Assembly (NCBI RefSeq): GCF_011045125.1
Contig: NZ_JAAKZF010000009.1
Location: forward strand, 85,905-149,904
Source: Allomesorhizobium camelthorni
GTDB taxonomy: Bacteria > Pseudomonadota > Alphaproteobacteria > Rhizobiales > Rhizobiaceae
Reading direction: 5' to 3'
DNA: 64,000 bases
In this document: positions 18,351 through 27,147 of the stretch, piece by piece
Layout: the number at the start of each line of letters is the position of its first letter
Numbering within the stretch: the first letter of the stretch is position 1
Notes under the pieces: model-generated
Told to the model about the DNA's origin: nothing
The model's input: the letters and a program-made list of their open reading frames with translations, nothing else
Database searches by the model: none
Made by a program: the position numbers and the translations under genes

Positions 18351-21300
18351 CTATTGAACCGGCTTCTGGTTCTGCTGCTCGCGCCGGGGGAGGATCTTTC
18401 TCAACGTATCCGGATTGATCCGGATGTTGGGCTGAGTGGGTTGCGTCACCTTCCGGCAGTTCGGAGGCGTGCCAACGGTGCCGCGCGGGCAACGGAGCGG
18501 CTGGACCTCCACCTTGCGGCAGTTCGGCAGCGTGCCGATCGTTCCGCGTGGGCAACTGAGCGGCTGGACGGTGACGCACCGTCCGTTGCGCAGCGTTGTG
18601 CCTTTCGGGCACTCGACCGTCGTCTGCCGGCACTGGCCACGCACCAGGCGCGTGCCGCGCGGGCAGATGCAGCGGCCGTCCTGGGTCCGGATCTGGCCGG
18701 GCAGGAGCGTGCACTGGTGGACCGGCGGCACGTCCTTGACGCAGCGGTTGTTGCGCAGCTCGGTTCCGCGTGGGCAGATGCAGCGCCCGTCCTGCGTCCG
18801 GATCTGGCCGGGCAGCAGCGTGCACTGGCGGACCGGCGGTACGTCCCTGACGCAGCGGTTGTTGCGCAGCTCGGTTCCACGCGGGCAGATGCAGCGACCG
18901 TCCTGGGTCCGGATCTGGCCGGGCAGCAGCGTGCACTGGCGCACGGGCGGAACGTCCCTGACGCAGCGGTTGTTGCGCAACTCGGTCCCACGCGGGCAGA
19001 TGCAGCGTCCGTCCTGTGTCCGGATTTGTCCGGGCAACAAGTTGCACTGTTGCGGCTGCGGTTTGCGCGGTTTCGGCGTCGGGGTCGGCGTGGTGCCCTG
19101 GTCGCCCGTGCACCGGCCATTGCGGAAGGTCGTCCCTTCCGGGCAGACGCAGCGGCCGGCATTGTTCATCACGAACCCTTCCGAGCACTGATCCTTGGGC
19201 TGTTCCGGCTTGGAGATCGTGAACGGATGGCAGGCATATTGGCCTTCCTCGGGCGAGCCCTCGACGAGCGACTGGCCCTCCGAAAGACCGCCGCCATTGC
19301 GCACCGGCGTGTCGGGGCTGAGCACCGCCACGCAGTTGCGGCCGTTGATCGGGCCGTTCTGGTTGTCGAAGCGGCCGTCGTCCGGGATCACCACGGTGAC
19401 CTGGTGGACCCTGGCTTCGCCCGCTCCGAGCGAGAGGTCGGCGACGCAGGAGATGGGCAGCGTCGTCGGCTCCGGCGCGCAGCCGAAGGGCGGGACTATC
19501 TCGGCGATCTCGACGCCTTCGAGACGGCCGAGACCTTCGACGCCGATTGCGTCGCCGATCCGCACCGGCCCGTTGAACGCCGTGTCGCTGTCGTTGCGGA
19601 TGGTGACCTCGAACGTGCAGGGCTCGCCGACGCGGCACTCGCGGTCGCCGGTCTTCTCGACCCTGATGCTCGAGCCGCCCTGATCGCAGGCTTCGCCGAT
19701 CGGATAGACGATGTCGTCTCCCGGTGCGGGCCCGTACGAGGCGCGGGCGCAGTTCTCGAACCGCTCGTTCGGCGAGACGTTCACCGTCACATCGAAATGG
19801 CGGCTCGTTCCGGGTGTCATCACCGCGCCCGGGATCTGGCACGACAGCGTGTCGGCCGGAACCGGTCCGCAGCTCCATTCCGCGCCGTCAGGGGTGACGG
19901 TTTGGATCTGGACGGGCGTGCCGGCGCCGATCAGTTCGGCCGCGTCATTGACCCGGACCGGGCCCGAAGGCGCGGTGGTGCCGAGGCTGATGACGGTTAT
20001 GCGGCAGGTATATCCCGCAGCGCCGGCCACCGCTTCGCAGGTCTTGGTGATGCGGAGCGTCGGCTTGCCCGGATCGCGGCGGGGGATGCGCGCCTTGGCG
20101 CATGCCTTGTTGTTGGTGAGATCGCTCTCATCGGCAACGGGCAGCACTTCGGCGCAGTTCTCGAGGAGGTCGGCGGGGAAATCGTCGCCGACGATCGCCC
20201 TGACGCCAAGCGGGATGAAAGCGCCTGGAGCCAGCATCACGTCCGGATGGTCGCAGCGGAACCGCCCGGCCACTTCCGGCACGCACGACCATGGCGGCGA
20301 CGGCACGAAGTCGGACGAAGCCGGCACGTTGACCGGATATTCATCGATGACGGTGATCGGGCCGTTGATGGTCTCGGCGCCGGTGTTGATGACGTTGATG
20401 ATGAAGAAGCAGACGCCGTCGGGCGAACAGACCGGAGTGCGGGCCTGCTTGGTGATGCCGAGATCGACCTTCTTCTCCACCGGCGGCCTGCAATCCCGGT
20501 CGTTGGGACGGCAGAGCCTGATTGCCGCGCAGGCCCTGTCGTTCGCCTGCGAGCCGAACAGCTCCTTCTCGCTCGCCGGATAATCATATGCGGCGCAGTT
20601 GCGGATGTAGCGGGCGCCCCAGCCGGCACCCGGCTTGAAGCCGAGCTTCAGGTCGATGGATTCGCCAGGATTGAGCGTGGTCGCAGGATGCTCGCAGCTC
20701 ATCGGGCTGGTCAGCGGGGCGCAGACCCATGGCGGGTTCGGGCCGCTGTCGATAGTTGCATTGCCGGGCAGCGTGACCTCGTCCAGCACGATCTTCCCGT
20801 TATAGGGCGCGTCGCCGACATTGGAGACGGTGATGGTGAAGTTGCAGCCGCCTTCGATCGTGCAGGTCGCCACGTCCGCGCGCTTCTCTATCCTGATGTC
20901 GGGTTCGCCGCGTTCGTCCGGGCAGTCGAGATCGTCGGGGATGACGAGGTCGACGGTCTGCGTGCAGCAGAGGCCGACGCCTTCTTCCGGCCCGGCATAG
21001 GTTTCGATGCCGGTGACGATCAGGTGCACGACGTCGCCCGGCAACGCGCCGGTGATCGTCCAGGCGAGCACGCCGCCGCCGGCCGGCACGAGTTGCGCCG
21101 CGGGCGCCACCATGATGCCCGGCGTCGTGGTGCGGAGCTGCACCCACTTGCCGGCCATGTCGGCGCCGACAGGCATGTTGTAGATGAAGGCGCCGCCGCC
21201 AGGCACGCAGTCGACATCGCCGGTCTCGACCTCGAAACAGGCCTCGTCGCCGCCCGGGGGCGGTGGCGGAGGCGGTTCGCAATCGGTCACGTCGATGCCG

Positions 21301-22052
21301 ATTTTCGTCGGCTTGCCGGTCAGGAAATCGCCATCGTCCGGCAATGCCGGGTCATGCGAGGGGATTTCGATCGCGGCAGCGCCCGGGCGGGCGAGCGTGA
21401 CGAAACCCTGATTGTCGACCGCGGTCGCCGCCGGGAAGGCGGCGTGGTCGATTTTCGCCGTGATGATCACGTCGAAATAGCGCCGGTCCAGAAGGCCGTC
21501 GCCATCGAGGTCTGTTCCCGAGAGGCGGAAATCCTCGATCGTCACCGTGTCGTCGGGCGAACCCGTCGTCGAGACGGAAGCCGCCGGTGCGGGTCCGCCC
21601 GCAGAGTCGGTAATGTCGCCGTTTATCTCGACATTGACCACTGAAAGCCCGGCCGGAAGCTGGTCGCGGAAATCCATGCGGATCTGCTTCAGCTCGTTGC
21701 CGAATTTTTCGCTGTTGAGCACTTCCGGTTCGCCCTCCGCGCCGAAGCGCAGACGGTATTTGACGTATTCGCAGCTTATCTGCTTGCCGATCTTCTCGAA
21801 GAACGGCTCGACGCGCTCGCGCTCCTGAATTGGTCCATCCGGCCTGTCGAGTTCGATGAGCGGCCTGTCGTCGGCCGGAACCAGAAGCGGCGTCTGGGCG
21901 GCGGCGGGTGCGATGCCGAAGGAGGCAAACGCCAGCCCGGCCGCCATCAGCCAGCGCGACGCGCGCGCGGCGATGGTTGCAGGTTTCATGATCGTCTCCA
22001 TGACATCGGTTTCAGTGCGCCCCGCCAGGGGAAGATGTGAGAACATGGTCAT
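18351..22052 (-). CDS. Large exported Cys-rich protein with DUF11-like repeats
   Basis: A 1233-residue exported protein of unknown role. A signal peptide ends near 'APAAAQ' (about residue 53 from the first start; an inner ATG at 21989 with GGAG would give a shorter leader). In order: an N-terminal region, a Cys-containing domain at about 271-375 shared with the upstream gene's C-terminus, four DUF11-like repeats starting near residues 382, 528, 661 and 792 ('IRIEKRAD', 'LGITKQAR', 'LRITKTCE', 'IRVEKTGD'), and a C-terminal Cys-rich part with four 37-residue repeats. The start at 22052 follows the upstream stop by 10 bases, with AGGAGGG 5 bases before it. A basic, Gln-rich end closes the protein. 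It probably sits at the cell surface. Confidence 0.85.
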   Translation of the reverse strand: MTMFSHLPLAGRTETDVMETIMKPATIAARASRWLMAAGLAFASFGIAPAAAQTPLLVPADDRPLIELDRPDGPIQERERVEPFFEKIGKQISCEYVKYRLRFGAEGEPEVLNSEKFGNELKQIRMDFRDQLPAGLSVVNVEINGDITDSAGGPAPAASVSTTGSPDDTVTIEDFRLSGTDLDGDGLLDRRYFDVIITAKIDHAAFPAATAVDNQGFVTLARPGAAAIEIPSHDPALPDDGDFLTGKPTKIGIDVTDCEPPPPPPPGGDEACFEVETGDVDCVPGGGAFIYNMPVGADMAGKWVQLRTTTPGIMVAPAAQLVPAGGGVLAWTITGALPGDVVHLIVTGIETYAGPEEGVGLCCTQTVDLVIPDDLDCPDERGEPDIRIEKRADVATCTIEGGCNFTITVSNVGDAPYNGKIVLDEVTLPGNATIDSGPNPPWVCAPLTSPMSCEHPATTLNPGESIDLKLGFKPGAGWGARYIRNCAAYDYPASEKELFGSQANDRACAAIRLCRPNDRDCRPPVEKKVDLGITKQARTPVCSPDGVCFFIINVINTGAETINGPITVIDEYPVNVPASSDFVPSPPWSCVPEVAGRFRCDHPDVMLAPGAFIPLGVRAIVGDDFPADLLENCAEVLPVADESDLTNNKACAKARIPRRDPGKPTLRITKTCEAVAGAAGYTCRITVISLGTTAPSGPVRVNDAAELIGAGTPVQIQTVTPDGAEWSCGPVPADTLSCQIPGAVMTPGTSRHFDVTVNVSPNERFENCARASYGPAPGDDIVYPIGEACDQGGSSIRVEKTGDRECRVGEPCTFEVTIRNDSDTAFNGPVRIGDAIGVEGLGRLEGVEIAEIVPPFGCAPEPTTLPISCVADLSLGAGEARVHQVTVVIPDDGRFDNQNGPINGRNCVAVLSPDTPVRNGGGLSEGQSLVEGSPEEGQYACHPFTISKPEQPKDQCSEGFVMNNAGRCVCPEGTTFRNGRCTGDQGTTPTPTPKPRKPQPQQCNLLPGQIRTQDGRCICPRGTELRNNRCVRDVPPVRQCTLLPGQIRTQDGRCICPRGTELRNNRCVRDVPPVRQCTLLPGQIRTQDGRCICPRGTELRNNRCVKDVPPVHQCTLLPGQIRTQDGRCICPRGTRLVRGQCRQTTVECPKGTTLRNGRCVTVQPLSCPRGTIGTLPNCRKVEVQPLRCPRGTVGTPPNCRKVTQPTQPNIRINPDTLRKILPRREQQNQKPVQ
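18640..19049 (-). repeat. Four tandem 111-bp coding repeats
   Basis: Within the surface-protein gene, units begin at 19049, 18938, 18827 and 18716 on the minus strand, exactly 111 bases (37 codons) apart; the last is partly diverged. Each encodes 'LLPGQIRTQDGRCICPRGT' and 'NNRCV', with three or four Cys. The units are nearly identical in DNA, which indicates recent duplication and a likely variable copy number between strains. Confidence 0.9.
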
Positions 22053-22062
22053 CTCTCCCTCC

Positions 22063-24036
22063 TCACGGCGCGCAGCTTGCGGGTGGCGTTTCGAGCGTCA
22101 CCGTGACTTTGCAGCACGGGTAGTAGCCGCCCCGTTCGGCATCGGCTTGCCTGTAGAAGCAGAGCCCGACATCGACATTCTCGCCGGGGAAGTGCCCGGT
22201 AATGCCCAATGTGAACGGAGCGCCTGCAGGTTGCGTCTGCTGCAGGGGCGAAACGCCGATCCCCGGTGTCCTGGAGTCGGCCTTGATCGTGTCGCCGCCG
22301 ATGCCGGCGACGTCGCGCACGTAAAGATCGGCCTCGAGCCCGGCCGGCGTGCAGAAATACTCGACCGCATCGAGATCGATGCAGGGCGGAATGTCGTCCC
22401 CCGGCTGCGGGAAGATCGGCGGCCAGATGGGCGGCGGGTAGCCGCCGCCCGGAACCGGCTCGTAATAGCCGGCGCGGCCTTCGCAGGGCCGCCAGACTTC
22501 CACGTCGCCGACATGGCCCTCGACTTCCGGGTCTTCGAAAAATCCGTCGAAATCGACGAACCAACTGCCGAATGGCGGCTCGTTCTTCGGGCGCACCAAC
22601 GGCGTCGGCGTGATCTGCACGCCGTGCACGGCTAGCGGCCCGCCCGGGATGAGCTGCTCTTCGAGCGCCGGATTGTCGCGCAGCTTATCGCCGGTCTTCA
22701 CCAGCGTATCGGCGCAGGCATTGGTGTTGATGAAGCCCTGCGCGTCATAGCCATATTGCAGGTCGATGCCGCCGGCGCTCTGGCGGTGGCCTTCGGGGAA
22801 GCCGACCGCATATTCCTCCGGCGCTTCCACCCAGATCGATTCCGTCGCCGGATCGTCGGGGCTTTCGCGCCAATAGCGCAGCACGACGCCGTCGCCGGAA
22901 TCGGCGAAGCGGCTATAGTCGTAGCGGTTGTCGATCTCGCCGCGCTGGGCGAGATACATGAAGCCGCGCGTGTCGAAGGCGATGTCGGTCACCGCCAGCT
23001 CCTCGGGAGCGGCGACTGTCAGCTCCCAGCGCGGATCGGCAGCGAACGTCCCATCGCGGGCGATGCCGACCGACCAGATTTCCGCCTTCTCGCCGACGGC
23101 GTAGTAGAGCCGGCCGCCATGCACCTGGACGCCCCAGACGCGGCGTTCGTCCTGCGTGTAACCCCAGGTGTCGGGGTCCTCGCTGTCGAAGGCAGCGCCC
23201 TCTATGTCCATCACCGCGCCGTCGTCGGCGACGGCGTCGAGGCCGCGCGCCGGCCGTCCGGCAACGCCGTGATCGAAGATGTCGATCAGGGCGCCGTCGG
23301 CGCCGATGCGGTGGATCAGGCCCGTGTCGAGGTCGGAAGCGAAGAACTGCCGGTGCGCCTTGTCGAAGGCGACGTTGCCGATGCCCGGCCCGCTATTGCT
23401 GTCGATGTCGGCAAACAGCGAGACCTGGCCGGTCAGCCCGTCGATCTTCCAGATCGTGCCGGGCCCGCCGCCATTCTCCTCGGCGAACTGGCCTTCCATG
23501 AAGGTCGCGCCTTCCGCGCCGCGGCGCTGGCGTTCCGGCCGGCCGTCATCGTCCTCGTCGGGCGTGACGATGCGGACGCCGTGCAGCGAGCTTGCGGCCG
23601 CATAGAGGTTCGGCACGCCGCTCGAGATGCCGTCGCGAACGCCGTCGTCATAGGCGAGGCCGAAAACCTGGCCGATCTGGCCGGCCATCACCTCAAAGGG
23701 TTGCGGCGTATAGACGAGCTGCCCGGAAGGCGGTCCGCCGAGCGCATTGACGTCGAAAACGCGCAAGGTTGCGCGGTCGAGGTCGATGAAGGTTTCGTCG
23801 ACCGGGTCGACGCCGGGCGGCAGTCCCTCGTCGAAATTGGGAATGATGGTGCCGGAAAATCCGGTCGCCGCCATCGATCCGGGATGGATGATCTGCGTTT
23901 CCTGCGCCCTGCCGGGGCCGGCGAACCAGAGCCCGGCCGTCAGCGCCAGCGCGACGATTGCGCTCGTCGAGGCCAGTGCGTTGCGGCGGCGATGGTGAAG
24001 GGCGTGCAGGATGGATGTTCCGCGGACATGCGGCAT
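22063..24036 (-). CDS. Exported beta-propeller-like protein sharing a Cys domain with its neighbour
   Basis: A 657-residue exported protein of unknown function. The chosen ATG at 24036 has GGGAG 8 bases upstream and gives a Sec signal ('IVALALTAGLWFAGPGRA-Q'). The middle has repeated propeller-like segments ('GIGNVAFDKAHRQFFASDL', 'VTDIAFDTRGFMYLAQRG'). The C-terminal about 105 residues form a Cys-containing domain that aligns with residues 271-375 of the next gene: both have C-x(9-10)-C-x-P-x-G, 'TPGI-x-V', 'PAG', 'PG' and a CC pair. A Pro-rich linker precedes it. The pair forms an operon ending at the terminator near 18300. Confidence 0.85.
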   Translation of the reverse strand: MPHVRGTSILHALHHRRRNALASTSAIVALALTAGLWFAGPGRAQETQIIHPGSMAATGFSGTIIPNFDEGLPPGVDPVDETFIDLDRATLRVFDVNALGGPPSGQLVYTPQPFEVMAGQIGQVFGLAYDDGVRDGISSGVPNLYAAASSLHGVRIVTPDEDDDGRPERQRRGAEGATFMEGQFAEENGGGPGTIWKIDGLTGQVSLFADIDSNSGPGIGNVAFDKAHRQFFASDLDTGLIHRIGADGALIDIFDHGVAGRPARGLDAVADDGAVMDIEGAAFDSEDPDTWGYTQDERRVWGVQVHGGRLYYAVGEKAEIWSVGIARDGTFAADPRWELTVAAPEELAVTDIAFDTRGFMYLAQRGEIDNRYDYSRFADSGDGVVLRYWRESPDDPATESIWVEAPEEYAVGFPEGHRQSAGGIDLQYGYDAQGFINTNACADTLVKTGDKLRDNPALEEQLIPGGPLAVHGVQITPTPLVRPKNEPPFGSWFVDFDGFFEDPEVEGHVGDVEVWRPCEGRAGYYEPVPGGGYPPPIWPPIFPQPGDDIPPCIDLDAVEYFCTPAGLEADLYVRDVAGIGGDTIKADSRTPGIGVSPLQQTQPAGAPFTLGITGHFPGENVDVGLCFYRQADAERGGYYPCCKVTVTLETPPASCAP

Positions 24037-24145
24037 GAGGCTTCTCCCGAATTTCGTCGGAGAAACCACCGGTGCGGCCGCGCGAACGACCGCCGCGTGT
24101 CCGGCACTTTCCCCCCTGGCAATACGGTGTCCGCCCCTCATCTGC

Positions 24146-24220
24146 ACGTTACGCGGGCAATGACGTTGCGTCAACGGGACGAGGCCGAAGCCCAGCGCGT
24201 CCGTTTCGTCTCCGAAACGG
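24146..24220 (-). promoter_or_regulatory. Candidate promoter and palindrome upstream of surface operon
   Basis: On the minus strand TTGACG (24174-24169), a 17-base spacer and TAACGT (24151-24146) make a weak sigma-70-like promoter 110 bases before the gene. Further upstream lies a perfect palindrome, CCGTTTCG-TCTC-CGAAACGG (24201-24220), that could be an operator. The rest of the 320-base gap shows nothing else. Confidence 0.35.
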
Positions 24221-24356
24221 TGGTCGCACTGAGCGCCGGCTGGTCCCGTTGACCTGTAACTGTCGGTGGTCATGGGTTTTCCTTTCCGGGGCCGCACCAT
24301 GCGGCTCCTGGACGCTCAGTCGCGGCGGAAAGGAGAAAGGTTCACCGAGCGGGCAG

Positions 24357-24968
24357 TCAGCGGTCCGACAGCGCGAGCCGCAGCCCAAGCGCCGCGAAGG
24401 CGCCGGCAAAGCCGCGCCGCAGCCAGGCAAGCACGCTGGGACTCGAAATGACGTAGCGCCTTGTCGCCGAGGCGAACGCGCCGTAGCCGACGAAGACGAT
24501 GAAGGTCAGCGCCATGAACACGCCCGCCAGCCCCAGCATGTAGGAGGTCGGGCTGGGCGTGTTCGCCGGCACGAATTGCGGCAGGAAGGCCAGGAAGAAC
24601 AGCGACAGCTTGGGGTTGAGAATGTTCAGCATGAAGCCGCTGGCGATGATCTTTGCCGGCGAGCGCGTGGAGTGGCGTTCGGAAACCTGCAGCGCGCCGC
24701 CGTCCCGCATCACCCCCCAGGCCATGTAGAACAGGTAGGCGACGCCGAGATATTTGACGATCTGGAAAGCCAGCGCGCTGGTGTGCAGCAGCGCCGCCAG
24801 CCCGGCTATGCTGGCCGCGATATGCGGGACGATGCCGAGCGTACAGCCGATTGCCGCGAGTACGCTGGCGCTCCAGCCCCGGCTCAGCCCGAAGGCCAGC
24901 GTGTAGAGCACGCCGGTGCCCGGCAGGAGAATGACGATGATCGAGGTCAGCAGATATTCGGGGGTCAT
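24357..24968 (-). CDS. LysE/RhtB-family amino acid exporter
   Basis: A 203-residue inner-membrane protein with five to six hydrophobic segments. The N-terminus 'ILLPGTGVLYTLAFGLSRGW' and the mid-protein 'GFMLNILNPKLSLFFLAFLP' are hallmarks of the LysE/RhtB exporter family, which expels amino acids or homoserine lactone-like molecules. An AraC-family regulator gene lies upstream on the same strand and is a likely controller. The exact substrate is unknown. Confidence 0.92.
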   Translation of the reverse strand: MTPEYLLTSIIVILLPGTGVLYTLAFGLSRGWSASVLAAIGCTLGIVPHIAASIAGLAALLHTSALAFQIVKYLGVAYLFYMAWGVMRDGGALQVSERHSTRSPAKIIASGFMLNILNPKLSLFFLAFLPQFVPANTPSPTSYMLGLAGVFMALTFIVFVGYGAFASATRRYVISSPSVLAWLRRGFAGAFAALGLRLALSDR

Positions 24969-25337
24969 GATGGCGCTCCAGGTTCGGGATTTTCGGAACC
25001 GCAGGAAAGCCGATCGGGAGGAGCTGGTCTTGAACGAAATTGCAGTGCTTTTCGGATGGATGAAATCGCTAACCGACGCGCGTCGTAGCGCTGCAAATCA
25101 GGTGCGAGCGGACGTTTCGCCGGGTGTCCATACCTGAGGGAATCCATGCCTCGCCACATCGGAAGTCAAAGGCGGGGCAGAACAGGCGGCCACTGAGCTT
25201 CGCCCAAACATGTTCCATATGCGATCGCCAGCCTGCGAACGGGGAGGAGATTCTGGCAAGGATGTTCGAAAGAGAGGTTGACTGGTGGTCGTGGGGCTGC
25301 CGATCACTCTACCGGCCCATTGGCATAGCCACCAAAA
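24969..25337. other. Intergenic stretch without a recognised gene
   Basis: These 369 bases between the AraC-type gene and the LysE-type gene hold the probable exporter promoter. I see no convincing gene. A short piece resembling the end of family A repeats (GGGAATCCATGCCTCG) occurs near 25139. Confidence 0.5.
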
Positions 25338-26183
25338 TCAGCCGACCGCCTCGGCATAAGCGCCGGGCGAAATCCCATAGGTCCGCACGAACATTCGGGT
25401 CATGTGGCTCTGGTCGGCGAAGCCGCTTTCAAGGGCGGCCTGCGCCAACGGCCTGCCTTGCGCGATCAGCCGCCGCGCGGCCGCGATCCGGCGCTGGAGA
25501 ATATAGGCATGTGCCGTAAGCCCGGTTGCCCTCACAAAACCGCGCAGCACCTGGAAGCGGCTGAGGCCGCTTTCGCGCGCCAAGTCGGCCAGCGTGATCG
25601 CCGCCGCCGGATCGTCGTCGATCAGGCTGCGGGCGACGGAAATCGGTGCGGGCATCGATCGGTCCGGGACAAAACCGTTCCCGTCGCGCATGACCTCCGC
25701 CAGCAGCATCAGCATCGTTTCCTCGCGCGCGACCGACGCTTGCGCACCGGCCGGCGTCGTCGCTTCGTCTTCGGCGTCCTGCCTGCCTGCCGTCATCGCC
25801 GAAAACAGCGCGCCGAAGCAGGCGGCGATCCGAGGGTCCCCGATGACCGGCCGGGTGAATTCGAACGTGCTCGTCCGGCCCTGGCTGATGTCGCGGGCGG
25901 CGTCGGCGATCAGCGGCGGGTCGAAATAGAGCATGCGCCAGGAGCGGCCGGCGTCGCCGATCGGCGCGCCGTCATGCACCTCGCCCGGATTGACGGTGAT
26001 CGCGTCGCCGGGGCCGGCCTCCACCATGCCGCGGCCGCTAAGAGATTTCTGCGCGCCGCGATGGATGACGCCGATGCCGAACTGCTCGTGCGTATGGCGC
26101 GGAAATGTGTGGCGCGTTTCCGCTTCCACCGCGTCCACGCCGGCGATCGCGCACCGGAGCATTTTGAATTGGGCTCGTGCCAT
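25338..26183 (-). CDS. AraC-family transcriptional regulator
   Basis: A 281-residue AraC regulator. The N-terminal cupin-type sensor includes 'RHTFPRHTHEQFGIGVIHRG' and 'VNPGEVHDGAP'; the C-terminal pair of helix-turn-helix motifs is at about residues 180-275 ('TLADLARESGLSRFQVLRGF', 'LAQAALESGFADQSHMTRMF'). The ATG at 26183 has GGAGG about 9 bases upstream. AraC proteins of this type often sit beside LysE exporters and induce them on amino acid binding, which fits the gene at 24357. Confidence 0.9.
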   Translation of the reverse strand: MARAQFKMLRCAIAGVDAVEAETRHTFPRHTHEQFGIGVIHRGAQKSLSGRGMVEAGPGDAITVNPGEVHDGAPIGDAGRSWRMLYFDPPLIADAARDISQGRTSTFEFTRPVIGDPRIAACFGALFSAMTAGRQDAEDEATTPAGAQASVAREETMLMLLAEVMRDGNGFVPDRSMPAPISVARSLIDDDPAAAITLADLARESGLSRFQVLRGFVRATGLTAHAYILQRRIAAARRLIAQGRPLAQAALESGFADQSHMTRMFVRTYGISPGAYAEAVG

Positions 26184-26280
26184 CTGGTCATGCCTCCTCC
26201 GGCAGTTTGCCTGCCCGTGCCATGAACCGCAACGGGAGGGGCGGTGTTGAAGCGCCAGGCGCATTGCAACCCCTGCCTAT

Positions 26281-26400
26281 GCCCCCTCCACCGCCTGCGG
26301 CGGTACCCCTCCCCCGTAAACGGGGGAGGATCAGCGGCGACGCCGGTTCCTCCCCTGCGAAGCGGGGGAGGGGGACCACGCGAAGCGTGGTGGAGGGGGC
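26281..26400. repeat. 120-bp palindromic element, copy 2 (family F)
   Basis: Same 120-bp unit as 12530-12649, about 96% identical, in the 403-base gap before the ECF sigma gene. The ends and three hairpins are kept, and one stem has paired substitutions relative to copy 1. The remaining gap holds the sigma gene promoter region. Confidence 0.85.
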
Positions 26401-26538
26401 AACCCCATGCTTCAGCCTTCGCGATCATCCCACCCGCCTCGCTGCGCTCGCCCGCCTTCCCCCATCGAGGGAGGTAGGGCGGCGACGCTGCCAAGCTGGC
26501 GCAGTTCCCCCTCTTGGTCTAATCCTTCATCAACGGGG

Positions 26539-26565
26539 TGAACCTTTCCGAGGCTGCATGCGACA
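26539..26565 (+). promoter_or_regulatory. Possible ECF-type autoregulated promoter
   Basis: TGAACC (26539-26544), 16 bases, then CGACA (26561-26565) resembles the spacing and -35 AAC motif of ECF promoters and lies 22 bases before the sigma gene. The match is short and could be chance. Confidence 0.3.
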
Positions 26566-26586
26566 GAGCCGACAGAAGCGCCGGTC

Positions 26587-27147
26587 ATGACGAACGATAC
26601 CGATCGTGACCTGGTCGGCCGCGTCGCCAAGGGCGACCGCGCTGCCGTGCGGCTTCTGTTCATGCGCCACCACGCGCGGGTCTACCGTTTCGTGGCGCGC
26701 CAGACGGGATCGGAAGCGATGGCGGACGACATAGCCAACGAAGTTTTTCTGGAGCTGTGGCGGCAGGCGCCGCGCTTCGAGGGCCGGTCGGAAGTCTCGA
26801 CCTGGCTGCTGGGCATTGCCCGCTTCAAGGCGCTGTCGCATCTGCGCAAGAAAAGCGAGGCGTGGATCGACGATGACGACGCTGCCGCGATTGCAGACAG
26901 CGCCGATACGCCGGAAGTGACGGTGATGAAGGAGAACAAGGCGGCGGCGCTCAGGCGCATGGTCGACGCGCTGCCCGAGGAGCATCGCACGGTGGTCGAC
27001 CTCGCCTATTATCACGGCAAGTCGGTCAGCGAGATCGGCGAGATCCTGTCTATACCGGTGGCGACGGTGAAGACCCGGATGTTTTATGCCCGCAAGAAGC
27101 TGGGCGAGGCGCTGAAAGCCGCCGGTCACGACAGGGGTTGGCCATGA
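26587..27147 (+). CDS. ECF-family RNA polymerase sigma factor
   Basis: A 186-residue ECF sigma factor. Region 2 is at about residues 10-80 ('LFMRHHARVYRFVARQTG', 'ADDIANEVFLELWRQA') and region 4 at about 120-170 ('LPEEHRTVVDLAYYHGKSVS', 'IPVATVKTRMFYARKKL'). It directs polymerase to a small set of promoters, probably including its own. Its stop overlaps the start of the anti-sigma gene (ATGA), and a subtilisin-like protease gene follows, forming a tight three-gene operon. Confidence 0.93.
   Translation: MTNDTDRDLVGRVAKGDRAAVRLLFMRHHARVYRFVARQTGSEAMADDIANEVFLELWRQAPRFEGRSEVSTWLLGIARFKALSHLRKKSEAWIDDDDAAAIADSADTPEVTVMKENKAAALRRMVDALPEEHRTVVDLAYYHGKSVSEIGEILSIPVATVKTRMFYARKKLGEALKAAGHDRGWP

Noticed and set aside
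18640..19049. Regular 111-base repeats that could suggest a CRISPR array
   Set aside because: The units are contiguous direct repeats without unique spacers, stay in frame and encode Cys-rich protein repeats.
18051..21644. Very long plus-strand open frame (1197 codons) opposite the surface-protein gene
   Set aside because: It is a GC-rich antisense shadow, dominated by Arg, Ala and Asp, with no domain. The minus-strand frame has a signal peptide, domains, operon spacing and a terminator.
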